From Actinomycetota bacterium (GTDB taxonomy: Bacteria; Actinomycetota; Thermoleophilia; Solirubrobacterales; Solirubrobacteraceae): a DNA stretch of 9,256 bases. Each line of letters opens with the position of its first letter. Position 1 is the first letter of the stretch. The stretch covers positions 1 to 9,256 of the forward strand of contig VAYD01000041.1 of the NCBI GenBank assembly GCA_005883905.1. The letters are read 5' to 3'. Below, in pieces: positions 1 through 6,913 of this stretch. Both the position numbers and the translations under genes were made by a program. The notes beneath the pieces were generated by a model. It ran no database searches and had not been told where the DNA came from. It saw only the letters and a list, made by a program, of their open reading frames with translations.

Positions 1-1425
1 CGACGAGCCGAGCACGTTGCCGAAGCGCACGGTCGCGTAGGTGGTCTTCGGCCACTGCTGCTGCGCGGCCTCGATCGCCCATTCGGCGAGCGCCTTGGAC
101 GCGCCCATGACCGTCGCGGGCGACACCGCCTTGTCCGTCGAGACCAGGACGAAGCGCCCGACGCCCTGCTCGCCGGCGACCCGCGCGCACAGGCGCGTCG
201 CGAGCGCGTTGTTGCGCACCGCCTCGACCGGGTTGAGCTCCATCAGCCCGACGTGCTTGTAGGCGGCCGCGTGGAAGACGATCGTCGGGCGGTACTCGGC
301 GAACACCTCGCGCATCCGCTCGCCCTCCTTGCAGTCGGCGAGCACGGCGCTGAGCACGGCGGGATGGACGTGGCGGTCGTCCTCGAGCTCGCGCTGGATG
401 CGGAACAGGTTGTCCTCGGCGTGGTCGACGAGGATCAGCCGCCGCGGCGCGACGCGCGCGATCTGGCGGCTGAGCTCGGAGCCGATCGAGCCGCCCGCAC
501 CAGTGACCATGACGACCTCGCCGTTGAGGTAGGCGCCGACGCGGTCGAGCTCCATGCGCACGGGCTCGCGCCCGAGCACGTCCTCCACCTGCACGTCGCG
601 GACCTGGCGCACCGCGTTGCCGCCGCCCTGGAGCAGCTCGAAGACCGTCGGCAGCGTGCGGACCGGGATGCTGCGCGCGCGGCAGGCCTTCACCACGCGT
701 GCGCGCAGGGTGCCCGGCGCGGACGGGATCGCGATCGTGACCTCGTCGGGCTCGGCCTCGTCGAGGATCCGGGCGAGGTCGTTCGTGCCGCCCAGGACGC
801 GGATGCCGTCGACGCGCTGACCGCGCATGCGTGCGTCGTCGTCGACGAAGCCGACCGGGTTCAGCCCGAGACCCGGGTTGCGCACGATCTCGCGCAGCAC
901 CAGACGGCCGCCGTCGCCCGCGCCGACGATCAGGATGCGGCGGGCGTCCTTGCTCGGCCGGAAGCCGCGGGCGCGCGGGTCGTGCATCAGCCGCGCGGCG
1001 AACCGCGAGCCGACGACCATCGTCAGCGTCAGGAGGAAGAAGAAGGCCAGGACGCCGAGCGGGATCGTGACCGTGATGAAGCCCTTCTCGCTCGGCACCT
1101 TCACCGGGTGGGTGATCGCGACGAACGCGGGCAGGCTCAGCGTCGCCACGGCGATCGCCTGGAGGATCGCGACGTAGTCGTTGCCCGTCACGTAGCGGAA
1201 CCACTTCTGGTACAGCCGGAAGAAGACGAAGATCACCAGGCTCGCGATGACGGCCCACGCGATGGTGCGGTTCAGCAGCAGCTGGTAGCGATGCGGCATG
1301 CCCGAGTCGAACCGCAGGCGGTAGGCGAGCTCGTAGGCGAGCGCGACCATGACCCCGTCCATCGCGAGCTGTGGAAGCGAGTGGCGGTGGAGAGGAAAGG
1401 CCGCCGAGCTGAGGCGTCGGCGCAT
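1..1425 (-). CDS. Membrane-anchored nucleotide-sugar 4,6-dehydratase (FlaA1/WbpM/PglF-type CapD family), 3' end cut off by the window
   Basis: 475 codons are visible and the frame is still open at the left edge. Family members of this layout are roughly 600-650 residues, so the C-terminal quarter or so is missing. The N-terminal ~140 residues hold hydrophobic stretches at about 17-35, 54-71, 82-105 and 112-140, as in WbpM-type membrane anchors. A first Rossmann-like domain starts at ILIVGAGDGG (164-173). The catalytic SDR domain starts with VTGAGGSIGSEL (307-318, glycine-rich NAD(P) loop) and continues through VSTDKAV (428-434) and MGASK (440-444). Met in place of Tyr in the YxxxK motif is typical of the large membrane 4,6-dehydratases such as PglF and WbpM, as opposed to PseB. 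The expected reaction is UDP-GlcNAc (or similar) to the UDP-4-keto-6-deoxy sugar at the inner membrane face. ATG 1425 lies 13 nt after the stop of the DUF354 gene, so co-transcription is likely. The Shine-Dalgarno is weak. The family is secure; the exact substrate is inferred. Confidence 0.92.
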   Translation of the reverse strand, partial: MRRRLSSAAFPLHRHSLPQLAMDGVMVALAYELAYRLRFDSGMPHRYQLLLNRTIAWAVIASLVIFVFFRLYQKWFRYVTGNDYVAILQAIAVATLSLPAFVAITHPVKVPSEKGFITVTIPLGVLAFFFLLTLTMVVGSRFAARLMHDPRARGFRPSKDARRILIVGAGDGGRLVLREIVRNPGLGLNPVGFVDDDARMRGQRVDGIRVLGGTNDLARILDEAEPDEVTIAIPSAPGTLRARVVKACRARSIPVRTLPTVFELLQGGGNAVRQVRDVQVEDVLGREPVRMELDRVGAYLNGEVVMVTGAGGSIGSELSRQIARVAPRRLILVDHAEDNLFRIQRELEDDRHVHPAVLSAVLADCKEGERMREVFAEYRPTIVFHAAAYKHVGLMELNPVEAVRNNALATRLCARVAGEQGVGRFVLVSTDKAVSPATVMGASKALAEWAIEAAQQQWPKTTYATVRFGNVLGSS

Positions 1426-1438
1426 CGTCGGCGGGATT

Positions 1439-2461
1439 CTAGGGCTCAATTCCCCATTCCTGCGGGCGATCGTTGCCGCCGAGCGGGGAGAGCAGCAGGT
1501 CGACGAGGAGCTGCGGGTCGCGGCGGACGCGGTCGTCCTGCCCGGCTGAGCGCTTCTCCAGCGGCAGCTCCGCAGCCGACATGAGCCGGCGCATGCGGCC
1601 GGACGCGATGAGCTCCTCGTCGACGGCGCCCAGGCGGCCCTCGAAGGTCGTCCAGACCGGGGTGCCGAGCGCGACGGCCTCGCGGTTCATCGTGCCGCCG
1701 GCGCTGACGACGAGGTCGGCGAGGGCGATCAGCGAGGGCGCGTCGATCGCGTGCTCGGGGACGAGGAAGTCGCGGGCGAGCTCCTGGCGCTGCTGTGGCG
1801 TGCGCGGCAGGACGACCGCCTGGACGTCGCGCAGGCGGTCCAGGACGTCGGCGAACAGCGGGTTCTCGAAGCGGTGGTACAGCGAGACCGCGGGGGGCGT
1901 GCGGACGACCGCGATCGGCTTCGCCGCGTCGAGGCCGAGCTCGCCGAGCACCGAGCCGTCGGGCTCGAAGTCAGCGAGGTAGTACTCCTCCTTCAGCCCC
2001 GGATAGGCGCGTACCTTGCCGCGCGCGCCATAGCGGGCCAGGCGCTCGACCGGGATCGCGTCGGGGACGACCACCGCCTGCGCCAGCCGGCAGTTGACGG
2101 TGTGCTGCACGGTCGCCCACTCGTAGTCGAACATCGTCGAGCACGGGATCCGCAGGAGCCGCGCGGCGACCGTGACGTCGTTGGAGCCGTGCCCGAACGC
2201 GAGGTCGAAGCGCTTGCCGCGCGCCCAGCGCGCCAGCGCGAACGAGCGCGAGACCAGGCCGACGGCCTTGGCGCCGAGCTTCTCCCCGCGGTGGCGGCCG
2301 ATGACCTCGGCGCGCATGCCGTGGCGCTCCGCGAGCTCGACCGTCTGGGCGAAGTCGCGCGCCGTGACCCGCACGTCGTGCCCCGCCGCGCGCAACCGCT
2401 CGACGACCGGCCGCAGCACGAGGACGTGCGGGCTGTTGGTCAGGTCGACCCAGATGCGCAT
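1439..2461 (-). CDS. DUF354 family protein, GT-B-like glycosyltransferase/epimerase fold
   Basis: 340 residues. The start MRIWVDLTNSPHVLVLRPVV and the following ARDFAQTVELAERHG are the hallmark opening of DUF354 proteins, which share the fold of UDP-GlcNAc 2-epimerase and GT-B glycosyltransferases and are common in archaeal and bacterial surface-polysaccharide loci. FGHGSNDVTVAARLL (about 105-119) and LVVSAGGTMNREAVALGTP (about 267-285) look like the GT-B ligand-binding loops, the latter resembling the sugar-nucleotide site of MurG-like enzymes. No signal peptide or membrane segment is visible. ATG 2461 is chosen because the family motif begins there; the frame stays open upstream to 2803, but that stretch is antisense-like shadow inside the aminotransferase. 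The start lies 22 nt inside the aminotransferase gene, with no clear Shine-Dalgarno, which suggests translational coupling. The biochemical role of the family is not established. Here it is plausibly a glycosyltransferase or sugar-nucleotide enzyme of the same pathway. Confidence 0.88.
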   Translation of the reverse strand: MRIWVDLTNSPHVLVLRPVVERLRAAGHDVRVTARDFAQTVELAERHGMRAEVIGRHRGEKLGAKAVGLVSRSFALARWARGKRFDLAFGHGSNDVTVAARLLRIPCSTMFDYEWATVQHTVNCRLAQAVVVPDAIPVERLARYGARGKVRAYPGLKEEYYLADFEPDGSVLGELGLDAAKPIAVVRTPPAVSLYHRFENPLFADVLDRLRDVQAVVLPRTPQQRQELARDFLVPEHAIDAPSLIALADLVVSAGGTMNREAVALGTPVWTTFEGRLGAVDEELIASGRMRRLMSAAELPLEKRSAGQDDRVRRDPQLLVDLLLSPLGGNDRPQEWGIEP

Positions 2462-3534
2462 CGGGCGATCGCGTCGACGACCTCTTGCACCTGCTCGCGC
2501 GTGATCGCGGCGCTGATCGGGATCGCGAGGTGCTCGCGCGCCGCCCGCTCGGTCCCCGGCAGCGCCGCGCCGGCGCCGAGGCTCGCCATCGCCGGCTGCA
2601 GATGCACGGGTACGCGGTAGTACGAGCGCGCGCCGACGCCCGCCTCGGGGAGCGCGCGCTCGAGCGTCTCGGACTGCTCGGTGCGGATCACGTAGAGGTG
2701 CCACGCAGGGTCGGCGCCGTCGGTCGCCTGCGGCAGGCCGGCCCAGTCGCCGAGCCCGGCCTCGGCGTACCAGCGCGCAGCCTGGCGGCGGTGGTCGGCC
2801 CACGCGTCGAGGTGCGGCAGCTGCACGCGCAGGATCGCGGCCTGCAGCTCGTCGAGGCGGCTGTTGTAGCCCACCTGCTCGTAGGTGACCTTGTCGCGCG
2901 AGCCGTGGAAGCGCAGCATCGTGATCCGGTCCGCGAGCTCGGCGTCGCCCGTCAGCAGTGCCCCGCCGTCCCCGAACGCGCCGAGGTTCTTCGAGGGATA
3001 GAAGCTGAGCGTTGCCACCGTGCCGAGCGCGCCGGGACGGCCGCCGGCGCCGCGCGAGCCGAGCGACTGCGCGGCGTCCTCGATCACGGGCACGCCGAGC
3101 GCCTCGATCTCGGCGACCGGCGCGACATTGCCGAACAGGTGCACCGCGATCACCGCCTTCGTGTCGCGGGTCATCGCGGCCTTCACGGTGTCGGCGGTGA
3201 CCGTGAAGGTCTCGGGGTCGACGTCGCAGAAGACCGGCCGCGCGCCGGTCGGCGGGATCGCCTCGGCCGACGCGTAGAACGTGAACGACGGCACCACGAC
3301 GTCGTCACCCGGCCCGACGCCGAGCGCGCGCAGCGCGATCGTCAGCGCCTCGGTGCCGTTCGCGACGCCGAGCGCGTGCCGCGCCCCGACGTAGGCGGCG
3401 AGCTCGGACTCGAACGCCTCGACCTCGGGGCCGAGGATGAAGTGCTTGGAGTCGAGCACGCGCGCGATCGCGGCATCGATCTCGCCGCGCAGCGGCTCGA
3501 GGGGCGTGGATGGGTCGAAGAGCGGGACGGTCAT
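2440..3534 (-). CDS. DegT/DnrJ/EryC1/StrS family PLP-dependent sugar aminotransferase
   Basis: 364 residues, the usual length of this fold-type I family. It transfers an amino group, usually from glutamate, to a keto-sugar nucleotide. Visible landmarks are NGTEAL (59-64, PLP phosphate binding), VPSFTFYAS (81-89), IEDAAQ (151-156, Asp153 facing the pyridinium nitrogen), SFYPSKNLGAFGDGGAL (177-193, Lys182 as the internal aldimine lysine) and VGYNSRLDELQAAIL further on, with the conserved N-R pair. All key residues are present. It is the first gene of the minus-strand operon and overlaps the DUF354 gene by 22 nt. With the 4,6-dehydratase two genes downstream, the likely product is a UDP-4-amino-4,6-dideoxy sugar, as with PglF and PglE, but a 3-amino sugar cannot be excluded from sequence alone. 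ATG 3534 directly precedes the family's usual first residues (VPLFDPS). No Shine-Dalgarno is evident. Confidence 0.93.
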   Translation of the reverse strand: MTVPLFDPSTPLEPLRGEIDAAIARVLDSKHFILGPEVEAFESELAAYVGARHALGVANGTEALTIALRALGVGPGDDVVVPSFTFYASAEAIPPTGARPVFCDVDPETFTVTADTVKAAMTRDTKAVIAVHLFGNVAPVAEIEALGVPVIEDAAQSLGSRGAGGRPGALGTVATLSFYPSKNLGAFGDGGALLTGDAELADRITMLRFHGSRDKVTYEQVGYNSRLDELQAAILRVQLPHLDAWADHRRQAARWYAEAGLGDWAGLPQATDGADPAWHLYVIRTEQSETLERALPEAGVGARSYYRVPVHLQPAMASLGAGAALPGTERAAREHLAIPISAAITREQVQEVVDAIARCASGST

Positions 3535-3561
3535 GGGCGTTCAGGTTGCATTGAGGCAGGC

Positions 3562-3571
3562 AAAGTACCCT
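3562..3571. promoter_or_regulatory. Overlapping divergent -10 elements between the sugar operon and the dedA-uppP-purM operon
   Basis: The plus strand reads TACCCT at 3566-3571, facing the DedA gene. The minus strand reads TACTTT over 3567-3562, facing the aminotransferase gene. Both fit the TANNNT -10 pattern and share the same central TA (3566-3567). The distances fit: 12 nt from the plus box to GTG 3584, and 27 nt from the minus box to ATG 3534. No good TTGACA-like -35 box is seen at 16-18 nt spacing on either side, so these are predictions from the -10 boxes alone. Confidence 0.4.
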
Positions 3572-3583
3572 TCGCCGCCGCTC

Positions 3584-4216
3584 GTGCTCGTCCTGGCTTC
3601 GATCACCGACAAGCTGGCCGAGTTCGCCACGAACGTCGTCGGCGACCTCGGCCTCGCCGGCGTCTTCCTGCTGATGACGCTCGAGAGCGCCTGCATTCCG
3701 ATCCCGTCCGAGGCCACGATGCTGTTCGCCGGCTTCAACGTGCACAACGGCAAGTACAGCCTGTTCGCGGCGGTGGCGGTGGGGGTGCTCGGCAACCTCG
3801 CGGGATCGTGGATCGCGTACGCGGTCGGTTACTACGGGCGCCTGGAGCTGGTCGAGCGCCACGGCAACAAGCTGCACATCAAGCAGTCGCACCTGCAGCT
3901 CGCCGAGCGCTGGTTCGAGCGCTACGGCGCCCCCGCGGTGTTCTTCAGCCGCATGCTGCCGATCGTGCGCACGTTCATCTCGCTGCCCGCCGGCGTCGCG
4001 CGGATGCCGTTCTGGCGCTTCACCGTGCTGACGGTGCTCGGCTGCATCCCGTGGGTGTTCGCGCTCACGTTCGCGGGCAAGCAGGCGGCGGACCACTGGA
4101 CGGACTGGCGCGACAGCCTGCATTACGTGGACTACGCAGTCGCCGTCCTGATCGTGCTCGGCATCGTCTACCTGATCGTGCGCCGGCGCCGCCGCCCGGC
4201 CAATGCCCCGGCCTGA
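3584..4216 (+). CDS. DedA family (VTT/SNARE-associated domain) membrane protein, candidate undecaprenyl-phosphate flippase
   Basis: 210 residues from GTG 3584. Family hallmarks are LESACIPIPSEATMLFAG (33-50, with Glu34 and Glu43 in the re-entrant region), the GNLAGSWIAYAVGYYGR stretch (about 70-86) and FFSRMLPIVRTFISLPAG (120-137, with Arg123 and Arg129), followed by a hydrophobic segment at 146-164 and a C-terminal helix at about 185-199 ending in RRRRRP. DedA proteins are membrane transporters; some recycle undecaprenyl phosphate from the outer to the inner leaflet. That role fits here because the next gene is uppP, overlapping by 14 nt. ATG 3533 is also in frame and would add 17 residues, but it overlaps the divergent aminotransferase gene and lies upstream of the putative -10 box at 3566. 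GTG 3584 leaves the typical short N-terminus (LASITDKLAEF). No Shine-Dalgarno is seen at either start, so the transcript may be nearly leaderless. Confidence 0.9.
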   Translation: MLVLASITDKLAEFATNVVGDLGLAGVFLLMTLESACIPIPSEATMLFAGFNVHNGKYSLFAAVAVGVLGNLAGSWIAYAVGYYGRLELVERHGNKLHIKQSHLQLAERWFERYGAPAVFFSRMLPIVRTFISLPAGVARMPFWRFTVLTVLGCIPWVFALTFAGKQAADHWTDWRDSLHYVDYAVAVLIVLGIVYLIVRRRRRPANAPA

Positions 4217-5018
4217 GCTTCCGCTCTCGCAGGCGCTGGCACTCGGCGTGTTGCACGGGCCGGCCGAGCTCCTCCCGATCTCGTCGTCCGGCCACACGGA
4301 GCTCGCGCCGTGGCTGCTGGGCTGGTCCTACGCAGAGCTGGACGGCGAGCTGCGCAAGGCCTTCGAGGTCGCGCTGCACGCCGGGACCGCCGCCGCGCTG
4401 CTGGTCGCGCTGCGCGGAGAGGTCGGCGAGGCCGTGGTGGGGTTCGACCTGCGCACCGCCGAGCTGGTCGCGGGCTCGTTCGGCCCACCGGCGCTGATCG
4501 CGTTCGTCTTCGAGCGCCCGATCGAGCGGCGTCTCGGCGGTCCCGGATCGATCGCGGCCGGGCTGGCGCTCGGGGCCGCGGTGATGCTGTGGGCCGACCG
4601 GCGTTCGACTTCGTCGCGGCCGCGCTCGGACGCGGGGCTCGGTGACGCGCTGTGGCTCGGCGCGGCGCAGGCGTCGGCGCTGATGCCGGGCATGTCGCGC
4701 AACGGGATGACGCTCGCGGCTGCGCGCCTGCGCGGGTTCGGGCGCGAGGACGCCAACCAGCTCTCGCGCCACGTCGCGCTCCCGGTGATCGCCGGCGCGG
4801 CGGCGCTGAAGGGCATCCGCCTGGTCAAGCGCGGGCTGCCGCGCGAGCTGCGCCGGGCGTTCGCGGTCGGCGCCGGCGCCTCGTTCGTCTCGACGTTCGG
4901 GTCGACCTGGCTGATCCGCCAGGTGGAGCGCGATCGCTCGCCGCTGCCCTACGCGCTGTACCGCCTCGCGCTGGCGGGAACGGTGGTCCGCCGTCTCTGG
5001 CAGCATCGAAACCGATGA
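4203..5018 (+). CDS. uppP: Undecaprenyl-diphosphatase (UppP/BacA family)
   Basis: 271 residues, the normal family length, with several hydrophobic helices. The enzyme removes a phosphate from undecaprenyl pyrophosphate on the outer membrane face, returning the lipid carrier for peptidoglycan and other glycans. The two signature regions are present: HGPAELLPISSSGHTEL (18-34), containing Glu22, the serine cluster and His31, and MPGMSRNGMTLAAARL (161-176), containing Arg166. The first glutamate of the classical (E/Q)xxxE motif is His18 here, giving HxxxE. The gene begins inside the end of the DedA gene (14-nt overlap), and its stop overlaps the purM start as ATGA, so all three genes are probably translated from one mRNA. 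A housekeeping role or one dedicated to the adjacent sugar operon is possible; another uppP elsewhere in the genome cannot be excluded. Confidence 0.9.
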   Translation: MPRPELPLSQALALGVLHGPAELLPISSSGHTELAPWLLGWSYAELDGELRKAFEVALHAGTAAALLVALRGEVGEAVVGFDLRTAELVAGSFGPPALIAFVFERPIERRLGGPGSIAAGLALGAAVMLWADRRSTSSRPRSDAGLGDALWLGAAQASALMPGMSRNGMTLAAARLRGFGREDANQLSRHVALPVIAGAAALKGIRLVKRGLPRELRRAFAVGAGASFVSTFGSTWLIRQVERDRSPLPYALYRLALAGTVVRRLWQHRNR

Positions 5019-6052
5019 GCGATGCGTATTCCGCCGCCGGGGTCGACACCGCCCAGGCCGACCGTGGCGTCGGCGCGCTGGTCGACGTCCTCAAGCGCAT
5101 CGAGCCCGGGCGCGCGAGCCGGGTCGTGCCGCTGCCGCGCCACTACGCCGCGGTGCTGCGCGTCACCGACTCGCTCGGGATCGCGCTGTCGACCGACGGC
5201 GTGGGGTCGAAGCTCGTCGTCGCCGAGCAGGCGGACCGACTCGAGACGGTGGGAATCGACTGCATCGCGATGAACGTCAACGACGTCGTCTGCGTCGGCG
5301 CCGAGCCGCTCGCCGTGCTCGACTACCTCGCGGTCGAGCAGGCCGACCCGGACGCGCTCGCGCGGATCGCGCGGGGCCTGAAGGTCGGCGCGGAGGCGGC
5401 GGGCGTCGAGATCCCGGGCGGCGAGCTCGCGATCATCCCCGAGCTGATCCGCGGCCACCCGTCGCCGCACGGCTTCGACCTGTGCGCGTCGTGCTTCGGC
5501 ACCGTCGACCTCGACGCGATCGTCACCGGCGCGGCCTGCGCGCCCGGCGACGCGCTGATCGGCCTGCCCTCGTCCGGCCTGCACTCCAATGGCTACACGC
5601 TCGCGCGGCGCGTGCTCGAGCCCCTCGGCCTCGACGCCACGCCGGCCGAGCTCGGCGGGGCAAGCGTGGCCGACGCGCTGCTCGAGCCGACCGTCATCTA
5701 CGTCCGCGCCGCGCTGGACCTGTTGCGCAGCGACGTCCCGGTCCACGGGCTCGCCCACATCACCGGCGGCGGGCTGCTGAACCTGACGCGCCTGAGCGAC
5801 GCCGTCGGCTGGCGCGTCGACGCGCCGCTCCCCGTCCCGGCGGTCTGCGAGCTCATCGGCCGCCTCGGCGACGTCGAGCGCGCCGAGCTGTGGGAGGTCT
5901 TCAACATGGGCGTCGGCTTCGCGTGCGCCGTGCCCGCCGAGCGCGCCGACGACGCCGTGGAGGTTGTGCGCCGCCACCACCCCGGATCCGCTCGCATCGG
6001 CGAGGTGTCCGACCGCGCCGGCGTCGTCGAGGTGGACGGGCTCACGCTGTAA
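5015..6052 (+). CDS. purM: Phosphoribosylformylglycinamidine cyclo-ligase (AIR synthase)
   Basis: 345 residues, full length. PurM uses ATP to close FGAM to aminoimidazole ribotide, the fifth step of purine synthesis, in the cytoplasm. Landmarks are SAAGVD (6-11), LSTDGVGSK (58-66), GIDCIAMNVNDVVCVGAEPL (80-99), GLPSSGLHSNGYTLARRVL (183-201), HITGGGLLNLTRL (248-260) and WEVFNMGVGFA (293-303). The segment corresponding to GGETAEMPG of bacterial enzymes reads GGELAIIPE (135-143), and the overall wording resembles archaeal PurM as I recall it. ATG 5015 overlaps the uppP stop as ATGA, and the longer open frame upstream is shadow of uppP. CAGCAT at 5001-5006 sits 8 nt before the start and might be an extra, imperfect -10 box. 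No other purine gene is in the window. The pairing with uppP and DedA has no obvious metabolic logic. Confidence 0.95.
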   Translation: MSDAYSAAGVDTAQADRGVGALVDVLKRIEPGRASRVVPLPRHYAAVLRVTDSLGIALSTDGVGSKLVVAEQADRLETVGIDCIAMNVNDVVCVGAEPLAVLDYLAVEQADPDALARIARGLKVGAEAAGVEIPGGELAIIPELIRGHPSPHGFDLCASCFGTVDLDAIVTGAACAPGDALIGLPSSGLHSNGYTLARRVLEPLGLDATPAELGGASVADALLEPTVIYVRAALDLLRSDVPVHGLAHITGGGLLNLTRLSDAVGWRVDAPLPVPAVCELIGRLGDVERAELWEVFNMGVGFACAVPAERADDAVEVVRRHHPGSARIGEVSDRAGVVEVDGLTL

Positions 6053-6063
6053 CGCATGGCGGG

Positions 6064-6069
6064 TACCCT
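6064..6069 (+). promoter_or_regulatory. -10 element (TACCCT) of a probably leaderless lipoprotein gene
   Basis: TACCCT fits TANNNT, and its last base is 7 nt before GTG 6077. Transcription normally begins 6-7 nt past a -10 box, so the mRNA would start at or next to the start codon. The box sits in the palindrome GGGTACCC (6061-6068), 12 nt after the purM stop. No convincing -35 box is seen. Confidence 0.45.
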
Positions 6070-6076
6070 CGCCCGC

Positions 6077-6523
6077 GTGTGCCGCTCGCTGCCTCTGCTC
6101 GCCGTCATCCTGCTTGCCGCCGGCTGTGGCAGCGCGGGCACGGTCAGCAACGACGACGACGTGTCGCGCAAGGCGGCGACCGACGCTGTCGAGCAGTTCT
6201 TCACCAGGGTCCACGTCGGCGACGTGGCGTCGGCATGCGCGGATCTCCCCGCTCAGCAGCGCGGCGGCCTCGCCCGCCTCTCCAAGTCACGCGGCGGCCC
6301 CGCGACATGCGAGGGGGCGCTGCGCACGCTGAAGGAGTTCGCCCCCGCCCGAGCGGCGGGCGCACTCACGTTCGAGCACGAGATCGGCTTCCGCGGAGCG
6401 CTACCGCACAAGTCCAAGGAGGCACTCGACAAGGTCACCGTCGACGGGCACGCGCTCGGCGGCGTCGGCCTCAGGCGCACCGGCAACGCGTGGAACGTCG
6501 TGCTCGTCTGCGAGTGCCCCTGA
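6077..6523 (+). CDS. Small secreted lipoprotein, possible NTF2-like fold, function unknown
   Basis: 148 residues from GTG 6077. The N-terminus CRSLPLLAVILLAAGC is a lipoprotein signal: a basic residue, a hydrophobic core and a lipobox with Cys17, so the mature protein should be lipid-anchored outside the membrane. The rest contains DAVEQFFTRVHVGDVASACA (about 35-54), with two later cysteines in VCECP at the very end and one in ATCEGAL. The pattern of a helix with 'aV..Ff..v..GD..saCa.L' followed by a Cys-containing helix is recurrent in small actinobacterial lipoproteins with an NTF2-like fold; that match is from memory. ATG 6056 is in frame but would place seven extra residues before the signal peptide and lie upstream of the likely -10 box, so GTG 6077 is preferred. 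The gene follows purM by 24 nt and meets the FlaG-like gene tail-to-tail with a 6-nt gap and no visible terminator. Confidence 0.75.
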   Translation: MCRSLPLLAVILLAAGCGSAGTVSNDDDVSRKAATDAVEQFFTRVHVGDVASACADLPAQQRGGLARLSKSRGGPATCEGALRTLKEFAPARAAGALTFEHEIGFRGALPHKSKEALDKVTVDGHALGGVGLRRTGNAWNVVLVCECP

Positions 6524-6529
6524 GGGCGA

Positions 6530-6877
6530 TCAGGCGGCTGTCTGGGGGCCGTCGTCGTCTGGCCGGACGAGCTCGCGGAGCGGCAGCGCGCGGACGACTC
6601 CGCCCTCGTTGTCGCAGAGCGTTGCCTCCACCCGACCCGATTGCGCGTTCGTGTCGAAGCGAACCTCACGGTCTCCCTCGCGAAGGTCGAGCCACAGCTG
6701 CGCAGCGGCATCCAGTTCATCGAGGACCTCCGAGGGGATGTCCGCGACGGGGCTTGCTGCGGCTCGCCGGATGGCGAGGTCCACGACCTCTGCGCGAGCT
6801 GCTTCGGGCACGCAGTGAGGCTCGCTGTCCACGATCGACCTACTGCCGAATGGCAAGACGTTGGAGCCGAGCATCAT
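6530..6877 (-). CDS. FlaG-like flagellar protein
   Basis: 115 residues if started at the first of two adjacent ATGs (6877; the other is 6874). An AAGG sits 4 or 7 nt upstream of them respectively. The C-terminal part LREGDREVRFDTNAQSGRVE (65-84) followed by ATLCDNEGGVVRALPLRELV (85-104) follows the FlaG pattern 'L.F..d..tg...v.v.D..tgevIR.iP..el'. A predicted amphipathic helix, EVLDELDAAAQLWLDL (50-65), precedes it. FlaG proteins affect filament length and act with flagellin export or assembly; their exact role is unclear. Divergence from fliA supports a flagellar assignment. The N-terminal 50 residues are not recognisable. The frame stays open further upstream, but that part would run into the fliA coding region and has no protein-like character. 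Family assignment rests on a weak pattern, so it is moderately sure only. Confidence 0.6.
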   Translation of the reverse strand: MMLGSNVLPFGSRSIVDSEPHCVPEAARAEVVDLAIRRAAASPVADIPSEVLDELDAAAQLWLDLREGDREVRFDTNAQSGRVEATLCDNEGGVVRALPLRELVRPDDDGPQTAA

Positions 6878-6913
6878 GCCGCCTTGAGGCCTGCATGCCC
6901 GCCCCGGACAGAC

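Noticed and set aside
253..1584. Long plus-strand open frame of 443 codons
   Set aside because: It is antisense to the dehydratase. Its composition is Arg/Ala/Asp/His-rich without a fold pattern, while the minus strand gives clear family motifs throughout.
3533..3583. Upstream ATG 3533 as the DedA start
   Set aside because: It would overlap the divergent aminotransferase start and lie upstream of the putative -10 box; the extra 17 residues have no family support.
2485..4497. Plus-strand open frame of 670 codons
   Set aside because: It crosses the aminotransferase on the other strand and the DedA and uppP genes in another frame, with low-complexity Arg/Ala sequence. It is a GC artefact.
6524..6529. 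Bidirectional terminator between the convergent lipoprotein and FlaG-like genes
   Set aside because: The gap is only 6 nt and no stem-loop with a T-run is seen at either gene end.
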